The notes under the pieces were generated by a model. It had not been told where the DNA came from. It saw only the letters and a list, made by a program, of their open reading frames with translations, and did not search any database. From assembly GCA_900491605.1 (NCBI GenBank), contig UESW01000067.1:1-64000 (forward strand): a stretch of DNA of 64,000 bases, read 5' to 3'. Below, piece by piece: positions 1-11,112 of the stretch. Origin of the DNA: Calamus simplicifolius. Its lineage: Eukaryota > Streptophyta > Magnoliopsida > Arecales > Arecaceae. The translations under genes and the position numbers were made by a program. The first letter of the stretch is position 1, and each line of letters starts with the position of its first letter.

Positions 1-830
1 AACTATTCCAAAGGATCACAAATCCTAATTCTCCTCTAAGATAACAAAATCTTTCTTCACTTAAGGGTTTTGTAATATGTCAGCTAATTGTTCTTCAGTT
101 TACATAATCAAGACAAATTTCATTATTAGCTACATGTTCTCTTATAAAATGATATCTAATTTCTATGTGTTTGTTCTTGAATGTTGAATTGGATTTTTAG
201 TTAAGATTGATTGCACTAGTGTTATCACATCTTATGGGTGTTTATCAAGTGTGATACCATAGTCTTCAAGTTGTCGCTTAATCCATAGGATTTGCGCACA
301 GCAACTTCCAGCTGCTACATATTCAGCTTCAGTAGTTGATAATGCAACTGAATTTTGCTTTTTGCTAAACCATGATTAAGTTACTTCCTAAGAAATTGGC
401 ATGCACCACTTGTGCTTTTTCTATCTAATTTACATCCAGCATAATCAGAATCTGAATATGCAATTAGATTTAATGTGGAGTCTCTAGAATACCATAAACC
501 TACATTTTTTGTTCCACTTAAGTATCTTAGTATTCTTTTAACAGCTATTAAATGTGATTCTTTAGGTTCAGATTGAAATCTAGCACATAAACATACAGAA
601 AACATAATATCTGGTCTACTTGCTGTTAAATAAAGAAGGGATCCGATTATACCTCGATAATACTTTTGATCAACCTTTTTACCTTCTTCATCTTTGTCCA
701 GCTTGCATGAAGGACTCATTGGTGTTCCGAGGGGTTTCATTGATTCCATACCAAACTTTTTAGAATTCTCTTGTGTACTTTGTTTGGTTGATAAAGATTC
801 CCTCTTTGCTTTGTTTGATTTGGAGTCCAA
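1..830 (-). pseudogene. Copia RT C-terminus and RNase H
   Basis: The minus strand encodes the Copia RT tail with LGTPMSPSCKLD, then YYRGIIGSLLYLTASRPDI, ILRYLSGT and the RNase H start AYSDSDYAGC with KSTSG. Beyond the stop near 381 the reading continues in other frames with STTEAEYVAAG and further RNase H sequence up to the window edge. In life this part degrades the RNA strand of the RNA-DNA hybrid during reverse transcription. The first Asp pair of the RNase H site is present. Frame changes near 380 and 300 break it. Confidence 0.85.
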
Positions 831-878
831 GGAAGAAGTTGAGTTCTCCCATCATGCTCATCTCGAATTCTCCCTGCA

Positions 879-1480
879 TTAACTTTGCAAATTCTTGACA
901 AGAGAATCGTTAGTAGCACCAAAAATAATGTCATCAACGTATATTTGTACTACAAGTAAATCTTTACTTTTTCTTTTCAAAAATAATGTTTTATCAACAT
1001 TTCCTCTTGTAAAATCATTTTCAATTAAGAATTTACTTAACCTATCATACCAAGCTCTAGGTGCTTGTTTCAAACCATATAAAGCTTTGTGCAATTTAAA
1101 AACGTGATTTGAAAATTCGTGATCTTCAAAACCTGGTGGTGTTCTACATAAACTTCTTCATTTATAAATCCATTTAAAAATGCGCTTTTTACATCCATTT
1201 GAAATAAGTTAAAATTCATATGACATGCAAATGCAAGTAATAGCCTAATGGCTTCTAATCTAGCTACAGGTGCAAAGGTTTCATCAAAATCAATACCTTC
1301 TTCTTGATTATATCCTTTTGCAACTAATCTAGCTTTGTTTCTAATTACTATGCCATTTTCATCTAGTTTATTTCTAAAAACCCATTTTGATCCTATTACA
1401 GAATGATTTTTAGGTCTTTCAACTAAAGTCCAAACATTATTTCTAGTAAATTGATTTAGTTCTTCTTGCATTGCTAACAT
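879..1480 (-). pseudogene. Copia reverse transcriptase core
   Basis: Two overlapping minus-strand reading frames cover the RT fingers and palm. Recognisable blocks are NNVWTLVERP, GSKWVFRNK, ARLVAKGYNQEEGIDF, ETFAPVARLEAIR, QMDVKSAFLNG, then in the next frame KALYGLKQAPRAWYDRL and the catalytic IYVDDIIFG. The YVDD box is intact. A frameshift around 1070-1130 separates the two halves, just after EEVYVE. It lies directly downstream (minus sense) of the integrase, as in other Copia elements. Confidence 0.9.
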
Positions 1481-1811
1481 CCAATTATTATCTTTTTCAG
1501 CTTCTTCTATAGTTTAGGTTCAATTTGTGATACAAATGCAAGATGATTACTAATATTTCTCATATATGATCTAGTTCTTATTCCTTGAGATGGATCACCT
1601 ATAATCAATTCCTTAGGGATGACTATAAGCATATCTCCAGTCTCTTGGAAGATCTACATCATTATGATCATTATTAACATCATCATCCTTATGTGAATCA
1701 TCATCTTTAGCTCTTGTTCATGATCAGAAGATACTTCAATATTAAGTTTTTCAAGATCTTTTTCAATTATGTTTGTATCTTCCTCATCATCAATCTTTTC
1801 AGATCCAGTTG

Positions 1812-2700
1812 CTAAAGATTCATCAAAACTACATGAATGGATTCTTCAACTACTAAGGTTTTCTTGTTAAAGATTCTATATGCTTTACTAGTTGTTGAAT
1901 AACCTAGAAAAATTCCTTCATCAGATTTAGCATCAAATTTTCCTAAGTTGTTTTTACCATTATTATGAATGAAACATTTACATCCAAATGCATGAAAGTA
2001 TTTTATATTTGGTTTTCTTTCATTCCATAATTCATAAGGTGTTTTCTTTAATATTGGTCTTATTAAAGCTCTATTTAAGATGTAACATGCTGTGTTAATT
2101 GCTTCCGCCCAAAAATACTTTGGTAAGTTGCTTTCACATAGCATGGTACGGGCCATGTCTTCTAAGTCCTATTTTTCTTTCAACTACACCATTTTGTTGT
2201 GGAGTCCTAGGGGCTGAAAAATTATGATTAATTCCATTTTCAGTGCAAAATTTTCAAATAAGTGATTTTCAAATTCTGTTCCATGATCACTTCTTAGAGA
2301 TACTATAGTAGTGTTTTTCTCATTTGTGACTTTCTTGAAGAATTTCAGGAATATCGAGAAAGTCTCATCTTTGTGAGCTAAAAACATTACCCAAGTATAT
2401 CTAGAATAATCATCTACAATCACTAGACCATATTTCTTTCCTCCTAGACTTGTGGTTCTAGTTGGTCCAAAAGGTCCATGTGAAGTAGCTCTAGTCCCCT
2501 AGAAGTTGAAACAATGTTTTTAGATTTAAAGAACTTCTAGTTTGTTTTCCAAATTGACATGCATCACATATTTTATTATTTTCAAAATCTATTTAGGTAA
2601 ACCTTTACTAAATCCATTTTAATTAGTTTTGAAATAAGGTGTGTGCTTGCATGACCTAATCTACGATGCCACAACCAACTAATATCATTTATGTTAGCAT
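1812..2700 (-). pseudogene. Copia GAG-pre-integrase and integrase
   Basis: Around 2650-2690 the minus strand reads LWHRRLGHAS, the conserved start of the GAG-pre-integrase zinc region. It is followed by MDLFGPTRT, VIVDDYSRYTWVMFL (catalytic Asp) and LRSDHGTEFEN (second Asp), then FWAEAINTACYILNR, TPYELWNERKPN and FHAFGCKCF from the integrase C-terminal part, ending near FDAKSDEGIFLGYS. The enzyme would insert the element cDNA into host DNA. The reading frame is broken near 2550 and near 2170. Confidence 0.87.
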
Positions 2701-2926
2701 TATCAGCAATTAGGCAATGACTACTCTTAGAAATTTGTCTAAGTCAACTAAGTATACATTGCCATTCTATAACCAGTAAAAACAATGCTATCATCAATAG
2801 AATTAGTTACAGTGCATAAAGAAGATTTAAATGAAACATTAAAGTTTTATCACATAATTGACTTATACTAATTAGATTATGCTTCAAACCATCAACATAA
2901 AGTACATTATCAATATATAGATGGAG

Positions 2927-3290
2927 TTATGCGAACTTTACCAAGGCCCAAATTTGACCTTTACCGTTATCGCCAAATGTCACAACTCCACCTTTCTTTT
3001 CTTCTAGGGTGATGAATTCCTCTTTGTCACCCGTCATATGTCTTGAGCAGCCACTATCAAGATACCACTTTTTCTTTGATCTTTTGGCTACAAGACATTC
3101 CTGCAATATAATCAACTTTATGTTTAGGTACCCAAGCTTTCTTGGGTCCTTCATGGTTAGTAGCAACAAAATTGTTCCTTTCGGAACCCATATTTTCTTA
3201 GCTTTAATATTTAATTTTGTTGTTTTAAGGTTTTACATTCAAAGGATTTATGTCCTTTTTGATTACATTTAAAACAAGTAATATTACTTT
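2927..3290 (-). pseudogene. Copia gag zinc knuckle and aspartic protease start
   Basis: A CX2CX4HX4C knuckle (CFKCNQKGHKSFEC) is readable at about 3233-3277 on the minus strand. It would bind RNA in the Gag particle. About 170 bp further on comes WYLDSGCSRHMTGD, the Copia protease active site, with the Asp-Ser-Gly core intact. The remainder, EEFITLEEKKGGVVTFGDN, is typical of the same region. The knuckle and the protease are in different frames. Confidence 0.85.
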
Positions 3291-3514
3291 GGTTAGCTTT
3301 TACAAAAATATTTTTTAATGATTTTTGTTTTCTTAAAGTGTTATACCCTAATCCAGCTTTGTCAAAAACAGCTTTTTGACTATCTAAATCATGTTTAATT
3401 TAGTTGAGCTTAAAGTAATTTCTCAACAATGTCTTTATTTTTTAACTTCTTTCTTTAACAATCATTTTCATTTGAGATTGATTCTTTTTCTTTAATTAAT
3501 TTTCATTTCAGATT

Positions 3515-4786
3515 TTAAGAGTTCATTTTCTTCATTAAGATTTCTTCTTTATCTTTTAAATCTTTAACAAGACTTAATTCATTTTTCTTTAATAAATTTA
3601 AGTTTTCATTTTTCAAAACTTTATATTTCTTTTTCAAAACTTTAAAATCAATCATCAAGTTCATTGAAAGCTTCAAACATTTCATCAAATGTAAATTCAT
3701 CATCGGGGGTTTCGGAACTTACCTCATCGTTGTCGTCGTCGTTGGCCATGAAGCAAATATTTGCAACTTCTTTTTGTTCTTCTTCTTCGGAAGAAGATTC
3801 ATCGCTGTCATCCATGTTGCCATATGCCTTCTTCTTTTTCTTGTAGGCTTTTTCAATTGTGGACAATCATATCGAAAGTGCCCCGGTTTTTACACTCATA
3901 ACATATCAAGGGGTCTTTCTCTTTTCTTGTCCTTGTCCTTTTCTTATCCTTTTCTCCTTCCATTTTGCTCCAAATTTCTTTTTGGAAGGGTTTCTTTTTC
4001 CTCATAAATCTTCTGAATTTCTTGGCCAAGAGAGCAGTTTCATCATTATCTCATCACTATCATCACTGCTGCTCTCTTCCATTCTTTTGCAGCCTTTAGG
4101 GCAATGGTTTTCTTCTTTTTGTTTCCTCCTCAACATGCTGCCTCATTGTCAATTCGTGGGTCATAGAGATCCTAGAAGCTCCTCTAAGGGTAGTGCATTG
4201 AGGTCTTTGGCTTCTTGGATTGCTGTGACTTTTGCTTCCCACGATCTTGGTAATGACCTAAGAATTTTGCGAACAAGATCAGCATTAGTATAAATTTTTC
4301 CAAGACTTTTCAAACCATTCACAATATCGGTGAATCTAGTGAACATGCATGTGATGGTTTCAGTTGTTCCATTGTAAACAATTCATATTTATGAACCAAA
4401 ATATTTATCTTTGATTCTTTTACTTGGTTTGTTCCTTCATGTGTAATTTCCAACCTATCCCAAATTTCTTTGCGGAATTACAAGTAGAGATTCGGTTGAA
4501 TTCATTTGAGTCTAAGGAACAATATAAGATATTAATGGCTTTAGCATTAAGTTGTGCCATTCTCCTATCATTATCATTCCAATCCCTTTCGGGCTTAGGA
4601 ACAATAGTGCCATCAATAAGGTGTGTGGGTGTACTAGGTCCATTAATTATAACACCCCAAATCATAATCAGAAGCTTGAATGAATATCCTCATTCTAGCT
4701 TTCCAATAAGAATAGTTTGAGCCATTAAAAAGTGGAGGTCTATTCGTAGAATGACCTTCAGCAAATGAACCACTTTGTGTTGCCAT
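3515..4786 (-). pseudogene. Sirevirus-type Gag (UBN2-like)
   Basis: The minus-strand start codon at 4784-4786 opens a reading that begins MATQSGSFAEGHSTNRP and continues PLFNGSNYSYWKARM, the classic N-terminus of Copia/Sirevirus Gag. A one-base loss near 4665 moves the frame to GVIINGPSTPTHLIDG and NAKAINILYCSL. Next come ILRSLPRSWEAKVTAIQEA (4161-4346) and an acidic stretch DDSDESSSEEEEQ near 3790, followed by Lys/Asn-rich sequence with coiled-coil character at 3515-3703. Several frameshifts make it non-functional. Confidence 0.85.
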
Positions 4787-4834
4787 AATGGATCTTTAGC
4801 TCTTGATCGTGAGATCAAATCTAAATGAGCACTA

Positions 4835-4846
4835 GCTCTGATACCA
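4835..4846 (-). other. Primer-binding site, initiator-Met tRNA type
   Basis: The minus strand reads TGGTATCAGAGC, the usual plant Copia PBS complementary to the 3' end of initiator methionine tRNA. It starts two bases inside the LTR boundary, as expected for minus-strand DNA priming. Confidence 0.93.
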
Positions 4847-5723
4847 ATTGTTGGCCCAGATGGCAACCCAAGAGGGGGGGGGTGAATTGGGTTCTTAAAA
4901 ATTTAAGACTTTTAAACAATTTAAATTGAGATGTGCAAGTGAAAGGATCAACTAATAAGCAAAGCACAAACACAAGTATATGAGAGATAGAGAAGAGACA
5001 ATTAAGCACGGCAAACACAAGATTTTTTATAGTGGTTCGGTGCAACCAACACCTACGTCCACTCCCAAGATTCACTTGGGTCCACACTATAATCTCTCTA
5101 GATTACAGCCGAGTTGTTTTCCAAGCTCACAACTCAAACTTGTTGTTTTCCGGGATCACAACGAACCCAGCCGGTTTTACACGGGCTCACCAGCACAAAA
5201 CCCAAACACAAGCTATACCTAGCTTGTACCGAGGTTTAACAACCTCCTCTAGTTTAATCCCTCAGATTAAACTAGACACAAACAAATAAATGAGTTTAAT
5301 TACAAGCAGCTCCTTTTTGAGCAGATATTTCAAAATAGAAATTGAGTTTAGAAAAGCCTGAATTTTAGAGCTTGAGAGCTGGCTTGGCTTCTTTGGCTTC
5401 CTTCCTTCAACTCCTCTTGATGTTGAATCAGGCCTCAGCACCGATTCTTCACGGATTTGAGCTTTGGAGTTGGGTTGAAGCTTTTTCTCCCTTTTTCTTG
5501 AATGTGGAAGATCTTTGATTTGCTCTTGAAAGCTTTGGGATCTCCTCTTGAATCTTTTGTAGAATGTAGCTCTGGAGTGCACGAATCTCACTCTTGGATT
5601 TCACTCCTTTTGAATCTTTCCTTGAATCAAACGATTTTTCTAATAACACTCTGTTTTTCCCTCTTTTGGATTTTTGAATTTCTCACTTCATTTTCCTCTC
5701 TTTTTTTGAACAATAGACTTCCC

Positions 5724-5731
5724 TTTTTATA
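5724..5731 (-). promoter_or_regulatory. LTR TATA box
   Basis: The minus strand reads CTATAAAAAGGG here, about 140 bp downstream of the palindrome cluster. It is the best candidate for the element's core promoter. Confidence 0.6.
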
Positions 5732-5870
5732 GATTTCTTTTACACCTCTTTTGGAATAAAACTATCCGTTGGAGTGTACCTTCTATCAAAATATATCCGT
5801 TAGAAATGAGTAAAAATAGAAAAGTTACCGTTAGAGCTGATCTGGCAACTTCGTTTTTCGTTTCAGGTGG

Positions 5871-6136
5871 GTTGGAGTCGACTCTAACTTTTCTGGAGTC
5901 GGCTCTAGCTCGAGGCGTTATAAACTGACTTTTCCGGAGTCGTCTCTGGCTTTTCTGGGGTCGACAAGATGCTTTTCCGGAGTCGACTCTAACTTACCCG
6001 GAGTCGACTCTAGGTTGGAGCCAGAAAAATCGACTTTCTGCTCCGTCTGTGAGAGTCGACTCTCACAGTCTCGGAGTCGACTCTAATGGCCGTGCCAGTT
6101 CCGGAGTCGGCTCTGTGATTCTCGGAGTCGACTCTA
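5871..6136. repeat. Cluster of about ten GAGTCGACTC palindromes in the LTR U3
   Basis: Exact or near copies of GGAGTCGACTCTAA recur about every 20-40 bp. The core GAGTCGACTC is self-complementary. One copy at 6047-6068 extends to a perfect 22-bp palindrome. Variants carry single changes such as GAGTCGGCTC and GAGTCGTCTC. Palindromic clusters in the LTR are a known hallmark of Sireviruses; this motif is the local version and is a likely protein-binding or regulatory array. Confidence 0.85.
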
Positions 6137-6308
6137 ATGTCTGCATTTCTTACCTAGACATTAGATTCGATCCAGAACACATTGTAACACTTGATTTTGA
6201 TCTTTTAAAAGTCTTATTGGCTGAAACACTAAATCAAAATCATTAGAGCCTTCAAAAATTATACTCACATAGTTTTGTTAATCATCAAAATCATCAATTG
6301 GGTCAACA

Positions 6309-6637
6309 CCCCAATCCCAACTTTGAGTCTTTGACTAAGCAAAACTTTAATGCAATTTATTATGGCCACATTTGATATATGGACATCTGAAGAAATAAAT
6401 TAAGAGATTCTCAAAATCTTATTAGATTCTATTATTTGATATTATCACTCAAGAATTATAGTAAAAAATATATATTACTTGAAAAGAAAAGAGAATATTT
6501 AATAATTCAATAAAGCATTGAAATCTCTCAAAAATGAAGGTTTTAAAAATCTATCGATAGGACTTGATGAAAATTAACATTAAAATTCCTCTTCAAACTT
6601 ATTTTATTTCAAAATTAATCTTTAGCCTAATAAGATT
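6309..6637. other. AT-rich spacer between two LTR elements
   Basis: No reading frame or repeat is recognisable here. It is the host or older sequence between the right end of the Sirevirus LTR and the left LTR of the Gypsy element. Confidence 0.6.
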
Positions 6638-7364
6638 TGTTGCTACCAGATCACTTCCTGAGAGCACCGAGTGAGAAGAGAGCTTCAAAGATCTTCTAGG
6701 AGTTGACAGGGCCTCCTTCTTTAGACAAAAACCTGCAACAAAGTTCCGAACCGAATGGTTCCAGCGGGAACCCTCTGACGCTCTAGTTAGTGGTCTGGAG
6801 AATAGTATTCGAAAATGAGTTAGTGTGAGAGTTTGATCCCCTTCCTTGTTGTGAGTGAAGTCTTTTATACTTGTTCGGAGGTCCCTCTTACCCTTCGTGG
6901 TTGACCATTGAATCACGTTGTCTATCAAAAGCAGCGCCACGAATAGTAGGTGGGCGCGTTGCTGCTAGATGTGCACCATAATAATGGTAACCATCCGTAG
7001 TCTTAGAAAGAGTAGGTCAGTGGGCCACGTGGTAGCCTGAGCGCTTGTTAGGTTGCTGGGAACCATATTCGGGGTTGGTTTAGCGGCCAAGGCTAGAGGC
7101 CGAAGATATGTCGAGGCCGAGGCCGAGGCTAGGCTCGGGGCCGAGGTCGAGGCCGAGACTAGGCTCGAGGCTAATGTTGAAGCTGAGATGAAGTCCGCGA
7201 CCGAGGCCGAGGCCGAGGTGAAGTCCGTGACCAAGGCCAAGGCCGAAGTGAAGTCTGAGGCCAAAGCCGAGGCCAAGGCCGGGACTAGCTATCAAATTAT
7301 TACTTGGCTCCAAGAACCATGCAGACCGTTACTCCACCGCCTGAGGGCATGATCAGCCACATTA
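6638..7364 (-). repeat. 3' LTR of the Tat-type element
   Basis: It begins TGTTGCTACCAGATCACTTC, as does the partner at 16568, and ends GATCAGCCACATTA where the partner ends GATCAGCCATATCA. A minus-strand TATA box (TATAAAAG) lies at 6862-6869. Near the other end (7100-7290) there is a run of GAGGCCGAGGCC-type repeats. The terminal TA instead of CA is a point mutation. Confidence 0.92.
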
Positions 7365-7380
7365 GATGCCCCCTTGCCCC
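7365..7380 (-). other. Polypurine tract of the Tat-type element
   Basis: The minus strand reads GGGGCAAGGGGGCATC immediately before the 3' LTR, the place where plus-strand DNA synthesis is primed. The same tract with one change sits at 61027-61042 in the second Tat element. Confidence 0.85.
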
Positions 7381-7735
7381 TATGATGGGTGAGCGTACAA
7401 TCACCAGCGAAAGGGGTGTTATATCACCTGTTGGCTGATCTTCGTGCGCCAGCGGCTACTAAGAGGACACGTCCCCAAAGGCCATACTTCTTTGATGAGG
7501 CATCGGATGCTGCAATGTCACCGCCTCGTCCGTTCTGACCATTGAGATCAAGGGGGATTCTCCTGGGTATGGAACTGCAAAAAGGCGGGCACCATCATTG
7601 CGGTTAGGTCACCACTATCCCATCATTGGTGGTGCCCCTCGTGTTCTGCACATCGGGTGGTTGCCGAAACGATCTCCAGTGGTGAGAGGACACGTGGTCA
7701 AATCGAACCAGGTGGGATGATTTGAAACGACGGGG

Positions 7736-7743
7736 CTATAAAA
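7736..7743 (+). promoter_or_regulatory. Candidate TATA box for the antisense gene
   Basis: The plus strand reads GGGCTATAAAAGGAG, about 170 bp upstream of the first antisense ATG (7910). Upstream, GGGATGATTTGAAA is conserved at the equivalent place of the second Tat element, where the TATA itself has decayed. Confidence 0.55.
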
Positions 7744-7799
7744 GGAGTCGTCCCTAACTTAAGCCGCTTCTACTGCCTTTGCTTCCTTATTCCTCCTCC

Positions 7800-10295
7800 C
7801 AATCTTGCTCGAGTGCCTGTTCATCTTCTTCTGCCCCTATTCCTTCTTCCCGAGCTTTCCATCCCAGTTCAGCTTTCTGATCCTTCCTCGAGGTTAGTTC
7901 GTCCTTTCCATGGATTCATCCCTATCGTGTTCCATTTTCAATTCTGGGGGTTATTCTCCCGATCCTTCGCTGCCTTCTCTGTCCCCAAACCCAGCTGGTC
8001 CTCCTCCTCCATAGATAGGGTCCCACTAGAGCAGCGGCGAGCCACCGGACGGTCTCTCACCGGGTGTTGCCCGGCTGCCGAACGGACTCCCATTCGGCGC
8101 CATTCGATCGTTGCCAGCTCATCCTCCACCATGAGGCAGTCCCCCGAGTGGACTACCTCTAGCATGACCGCCCAAGAGATAATAAATCTTAGGGCCAAGT
8201 ACAATCTCCTCACCAACATCTGCTTATTCCGACCTCTTCCTGAAGATAGGGTAACTTCTTTCTGTCCCGATAGAGTTGACCTGTGCAAACCTACTTCAAG
8301 GACAGCCTTCGCCTACCCATTCATCCTTTCATACTTAACCTCTTGGATAGATACTCTTTAGCGCCGGCATAGTTGGTTCCGAATTCCATTAGGATCATTA
8401 TCGGTTTCTTAGTGCAGTGTCACATCCATGGGATAGAAGCTAGGATCTCTCTTTTTTGATGCTTTTATACCCTTAGAAAATAGTCGGAATGGTGGTCCTT
8501 TGCCCCTAGACCAACCAGAACCCTCAAACTATATCTTCCTACGTCCATCAAGGGGTGGAAAGATAGGTTTTTCTTTGCTCAAGTTGAGGGGTTGAGGACA
8601 ATGTGAGGGACTCCAAATACCAAGCCGAACAAGGATCCAACCATACTCCCAAGGGACCAAGAGGCGTTCGAGCAGCTGATAACTGCTGACGCCCCCCGAT
8701 GCAACCAACTGTTGGCCGAGGAGAACCTTCGGGTAGTAGGCCTCATTCCGAGTAGCGGTGAGCAGCCATGACTTTTTCCCTCTTCACCCACATCATCATT
8801 TGCTCTCTTCTTTCTTTTCCCCTTTTTTTACCAAGTCCTTTGACTTATGCATATATGCTGCCATTGGTCCAAGCAGTGAGAAAGGCTACGGCCAAGGAAA
8901 GAAGAGCCCAGGCGGATGGAACCCCCATCGAGAAGAGGGCTAAAGTCAAGGCCAGAAAGAAAGCCGAGGCCGGAGGGGCCAGGGGAGAAATGAAGAGGCC
9001 GAAGAATGAAGGAAGAGGCCTCAGTCACCCTCACCAGCGCCGTCCCAATCCCCAACTCCACTCATCCGCAAGCCTCGAGCGGACCAGGAGGCCCACATTG
9101 ATCTCACAACATACAAGTCCCCAGAGGAACCAAGAGCTGAAATTCCACCATCGCCACCACTTGCCGCTCCCGAGGTGGAGCCGACCGCACCGGCCACATG
9201 GCCGGCTCCAGAGGCTGCTCCACCAGCCAAAGAGGCAATAGCCAAAGAGCCTCCACAGGCAGTAGCGCCAACGGAAGAAGGGGCACCATCGGCCTCTGAC
9301 TCGGCACCAGTGGCTCCGGGACCCACCAGGACCGCGGAGGAAGATGAAGCTGAAGTGCCTTCCTTTCGGTCTATCCTTGAGTACCATGGCCGTTGGGTAG
9401 AGTGAACGATGGCTCAGGTTTGCGTACCTAATCTTCAGAGGGTCCTCCAGAACCAAGGGACCTCCGTCTTCTTCCGTGAAGCCTCCGTGGCTCACCTTTG
9501 GGTAAGTGTTTCCCCCTTTATCATTAGTCTTCATTAATAATTTTCCTTGTCACTTAACCCGAGTAATTTGCTTGTGCAGGCGATGAACTCCTTGGCCGCC
9601 GCCAAAAGCATCCTATCCCAAGCCGAGGCCACCCTCGGCCATTCGCATAAAGAGGTTAGCCGAGCTTAGGCCAGAGCAGAAAAGGCCGAGAAGGCTCTGG
9701 AGGCGGCCCAAGCCAAGGGTTTGGCCGGGGCAGAAAGGGCCGAAAGGGCCTTGGAAGCGGTCCGAGCTTAAGGTTTGGCCCAGGTGGAAAGGGCCGAGGC
9801 TGCTCGATCCTAGGGTTTGGACCAGGCGAAAAGGGCAGAAGAGGCGCTTGAGGAAGCTCAACGCCAGGTAGCCCATGAGCTCGATAATGCTCGGGCGACA
9901 GAGGAGAAGCAAAAGATGGCGGAGTCAGAGGTGTTCGTATTGAAGAATCGACTACATTCCACCATTATTGAAATAAAAGTGGCTGAAGAGCAGGCAGAAA
10001 ATGCTGAGGAGATCGCCCGTCGATCCAATGCTGAAATAGCTGACATGAAGGTGGCTGTGACAGCTGCTGAAGAAAAGATTGTTGTGGCCGAGAAGAAGGC
10101 TGTAGAGAGCTTAGGCAGTCCACTAGTTATGAAGAGGAGCTGGCCGGGGCCATCGCCTTCGCATACAACTTGGGCTTCCAAGATTGTAAGGCTAAAGTGA
10201 GAAGAATCTACGGTCTCGAGAGAATCGGTGACCTGAAACCAGACGAAGCAGAACATCCTTCCCCCAATAATGATCCAGCATTGGCCGAGCCCTGA
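7800..10295 (+). pseudogene. Antisense gene (aORF) of the Tat-type element, Transposase_28-like with coiled-coil tail
   Basis: This gene runs opposite to gag-pol. Exon 1 (ATG near 7910, to 8757) encodes TAQEIINLRAKYN, LPEDRVTSF and, after a frameshift, LPIHPFILNLLDRYSLAP and QLVPNSIRI. These resemble the plant 'putative gypsy type transposon' family (Transposase_28). A likely phase-1 intron spans 8758-8876. Exon 2 is basic, then Pro/Ala-rich and acidic, and ends in HLW at 9501. A phase-0 GT-AG intron spans 9502-9579. Exon 3 starts AMNSLAAAK, contains long Ala/Glu heptads (coiled coil, e.g. KRAEEALEEAQRQVA) and ends with FQDCKAKVRRIYGLE. In-frame stops near 9668, 9768 and 9811, plus frameshifts, make it a pseudogene. 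Its role is unknown. Confidence 0.75.
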
Positions 10296-10699
10296 ACACC
10301 GCATCTCTTTTATTTTTCCTTGTAACGAGGCCCGACTAGGGTTGGCAACTTTGTAAGACTTTTTACAATCAATGAAAATACACTTTTGAAGTCTTTGGAA
10401 TTTGTTGTGTTGGTAATTTGCTTTCGTAGTAGCCAAGACGCTCATTCTAGAATGGGGGCCGGGGCCGAGAGAGTAGATCCGAGCTAGGAACTAAAACCGT
10501 AGCTAGGGTTAGGTGAGGTAGAAGCCAGGATAGAAACCCAAGCCGTAGCCGAGACTTGGAGCCATAGTTGAGACAGTCGATACAGGATGTAGGCGTCGAG
10601 GCCGAAGTCAAGACGTGGGAGAAGTCGAAACCAGAGTTGACTTGAGGCTGAAGTTGAGACTGAAACAAAATTGTCTGAATAAGCACTGATCCAACCTCA

Positions 10700-11025
10700 T
10701 GCTTGGATGTTGACGTGAAGCCGGGCTGGGGTGTCAACGCGGGGTCAGGCTTGAGTACCAACGTAGAGTTGGACTTGAGTGCCGACTCAAAGTCAGTCTT
10801 GAATGCCGATGTTGGATCAGGCTTGAGTGCTGACGCGGAGTCAGACTTGAGTGCCGACTTAGAGTTGAGCTTGAGTACCGATGCGGAGTCGGGCTTGAGT
10901 GCCGACGCGGGGTCGGGCTTGAGTGCAGACGCTGAGTCGGGCTTGGGCATCGGCGCGGAGTCGGGCTTGAGTGTGGATGCTAAGTCGGGCTTGAGTGCCG
11001 ACGTTGAGTCGGGCTTGAGCTGAAG
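10700..11025 (-). repeat. 24-bp tandem repeat downstream of pol
   Basis: About a dozen degenerate 24-bp units follow the integrase stop (11113-11115) on the minus strand. The coding-strand core is CCGACTCCGCGTCGGCAC. Each unit contains a 5-bp stem CCGAC/GTCGG around a 5-base loop. Because 24 is a multiple of three, the minus strand stays open as an octapeptide repeat KPDSASAL. The same unit recurs in the TR-GAG interiors at about 42270 and 46800. Confidence 0.85.
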
Positions 11026-11112
11026 AAGCAAGATCGCTTGAAGAAACTTTTGTTAGTGAAAAAGTAAATATAATTTTAGTAGACATGCTCAAGCTTATGA
11101 TATCAGTACACT

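Larger units (their letters stand above)
1..6308 (-). mobile_element. Sirevirus-like Ty1/Copia retrotransposon, 5' part (runs off the left edge)
   Basis: Read on the minus strand the order is LTR (6308-4849), a Met-type PBS, gag, CCHC knuckle, protease, integrase, RT and RNase H, which is the Copia order with integrase ahead of RT. The long LTR, the gag-pol layout and the palindrome array in the U3 point to the Sirevirus lineage. The right end is a clean LTR terminus (TG...CA type). The left end of the window cuts the element close to the end of RNase H, so the 3' LTR and any env-like ORF lie outside. Many stops and frameshifts break the polyprotein, so this copy is almost certainly inactive. 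Confidence 0.88.
4849..6308 (-). repeat. 5' LTR of the Sirevirus-like element
   Basis: In plus-strand reading the LTR opens with TGTTGGCCC next to the PBS and closes with GGGTCAACA at 6308, so it has the TG...CA ends of an LTR. The length is 1460 bp, in the range known for Sireviruses. A minus-strand TATA box lies at 5724-5731 and the palindrome array at 5871-6136 lies upstream of it, in U3. Only this LTR is in the window, so its age cannot be judged from LTR identity. Confidence 0.88.

Noticed and set aside
7053..7352. Glu/Ala-rich open frame in the Tat LTR
   Set aside because: It is generated by GAGGCCGAGGCC repeats in the LTR; the opposite strand is open as well.
8828..9534. Minus-strand Gly/Ser-rich open frames opposite the antisense gene
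   Set aside because: They are shadows of the Pro/Ala-rich exon 2 and cross its splice site.
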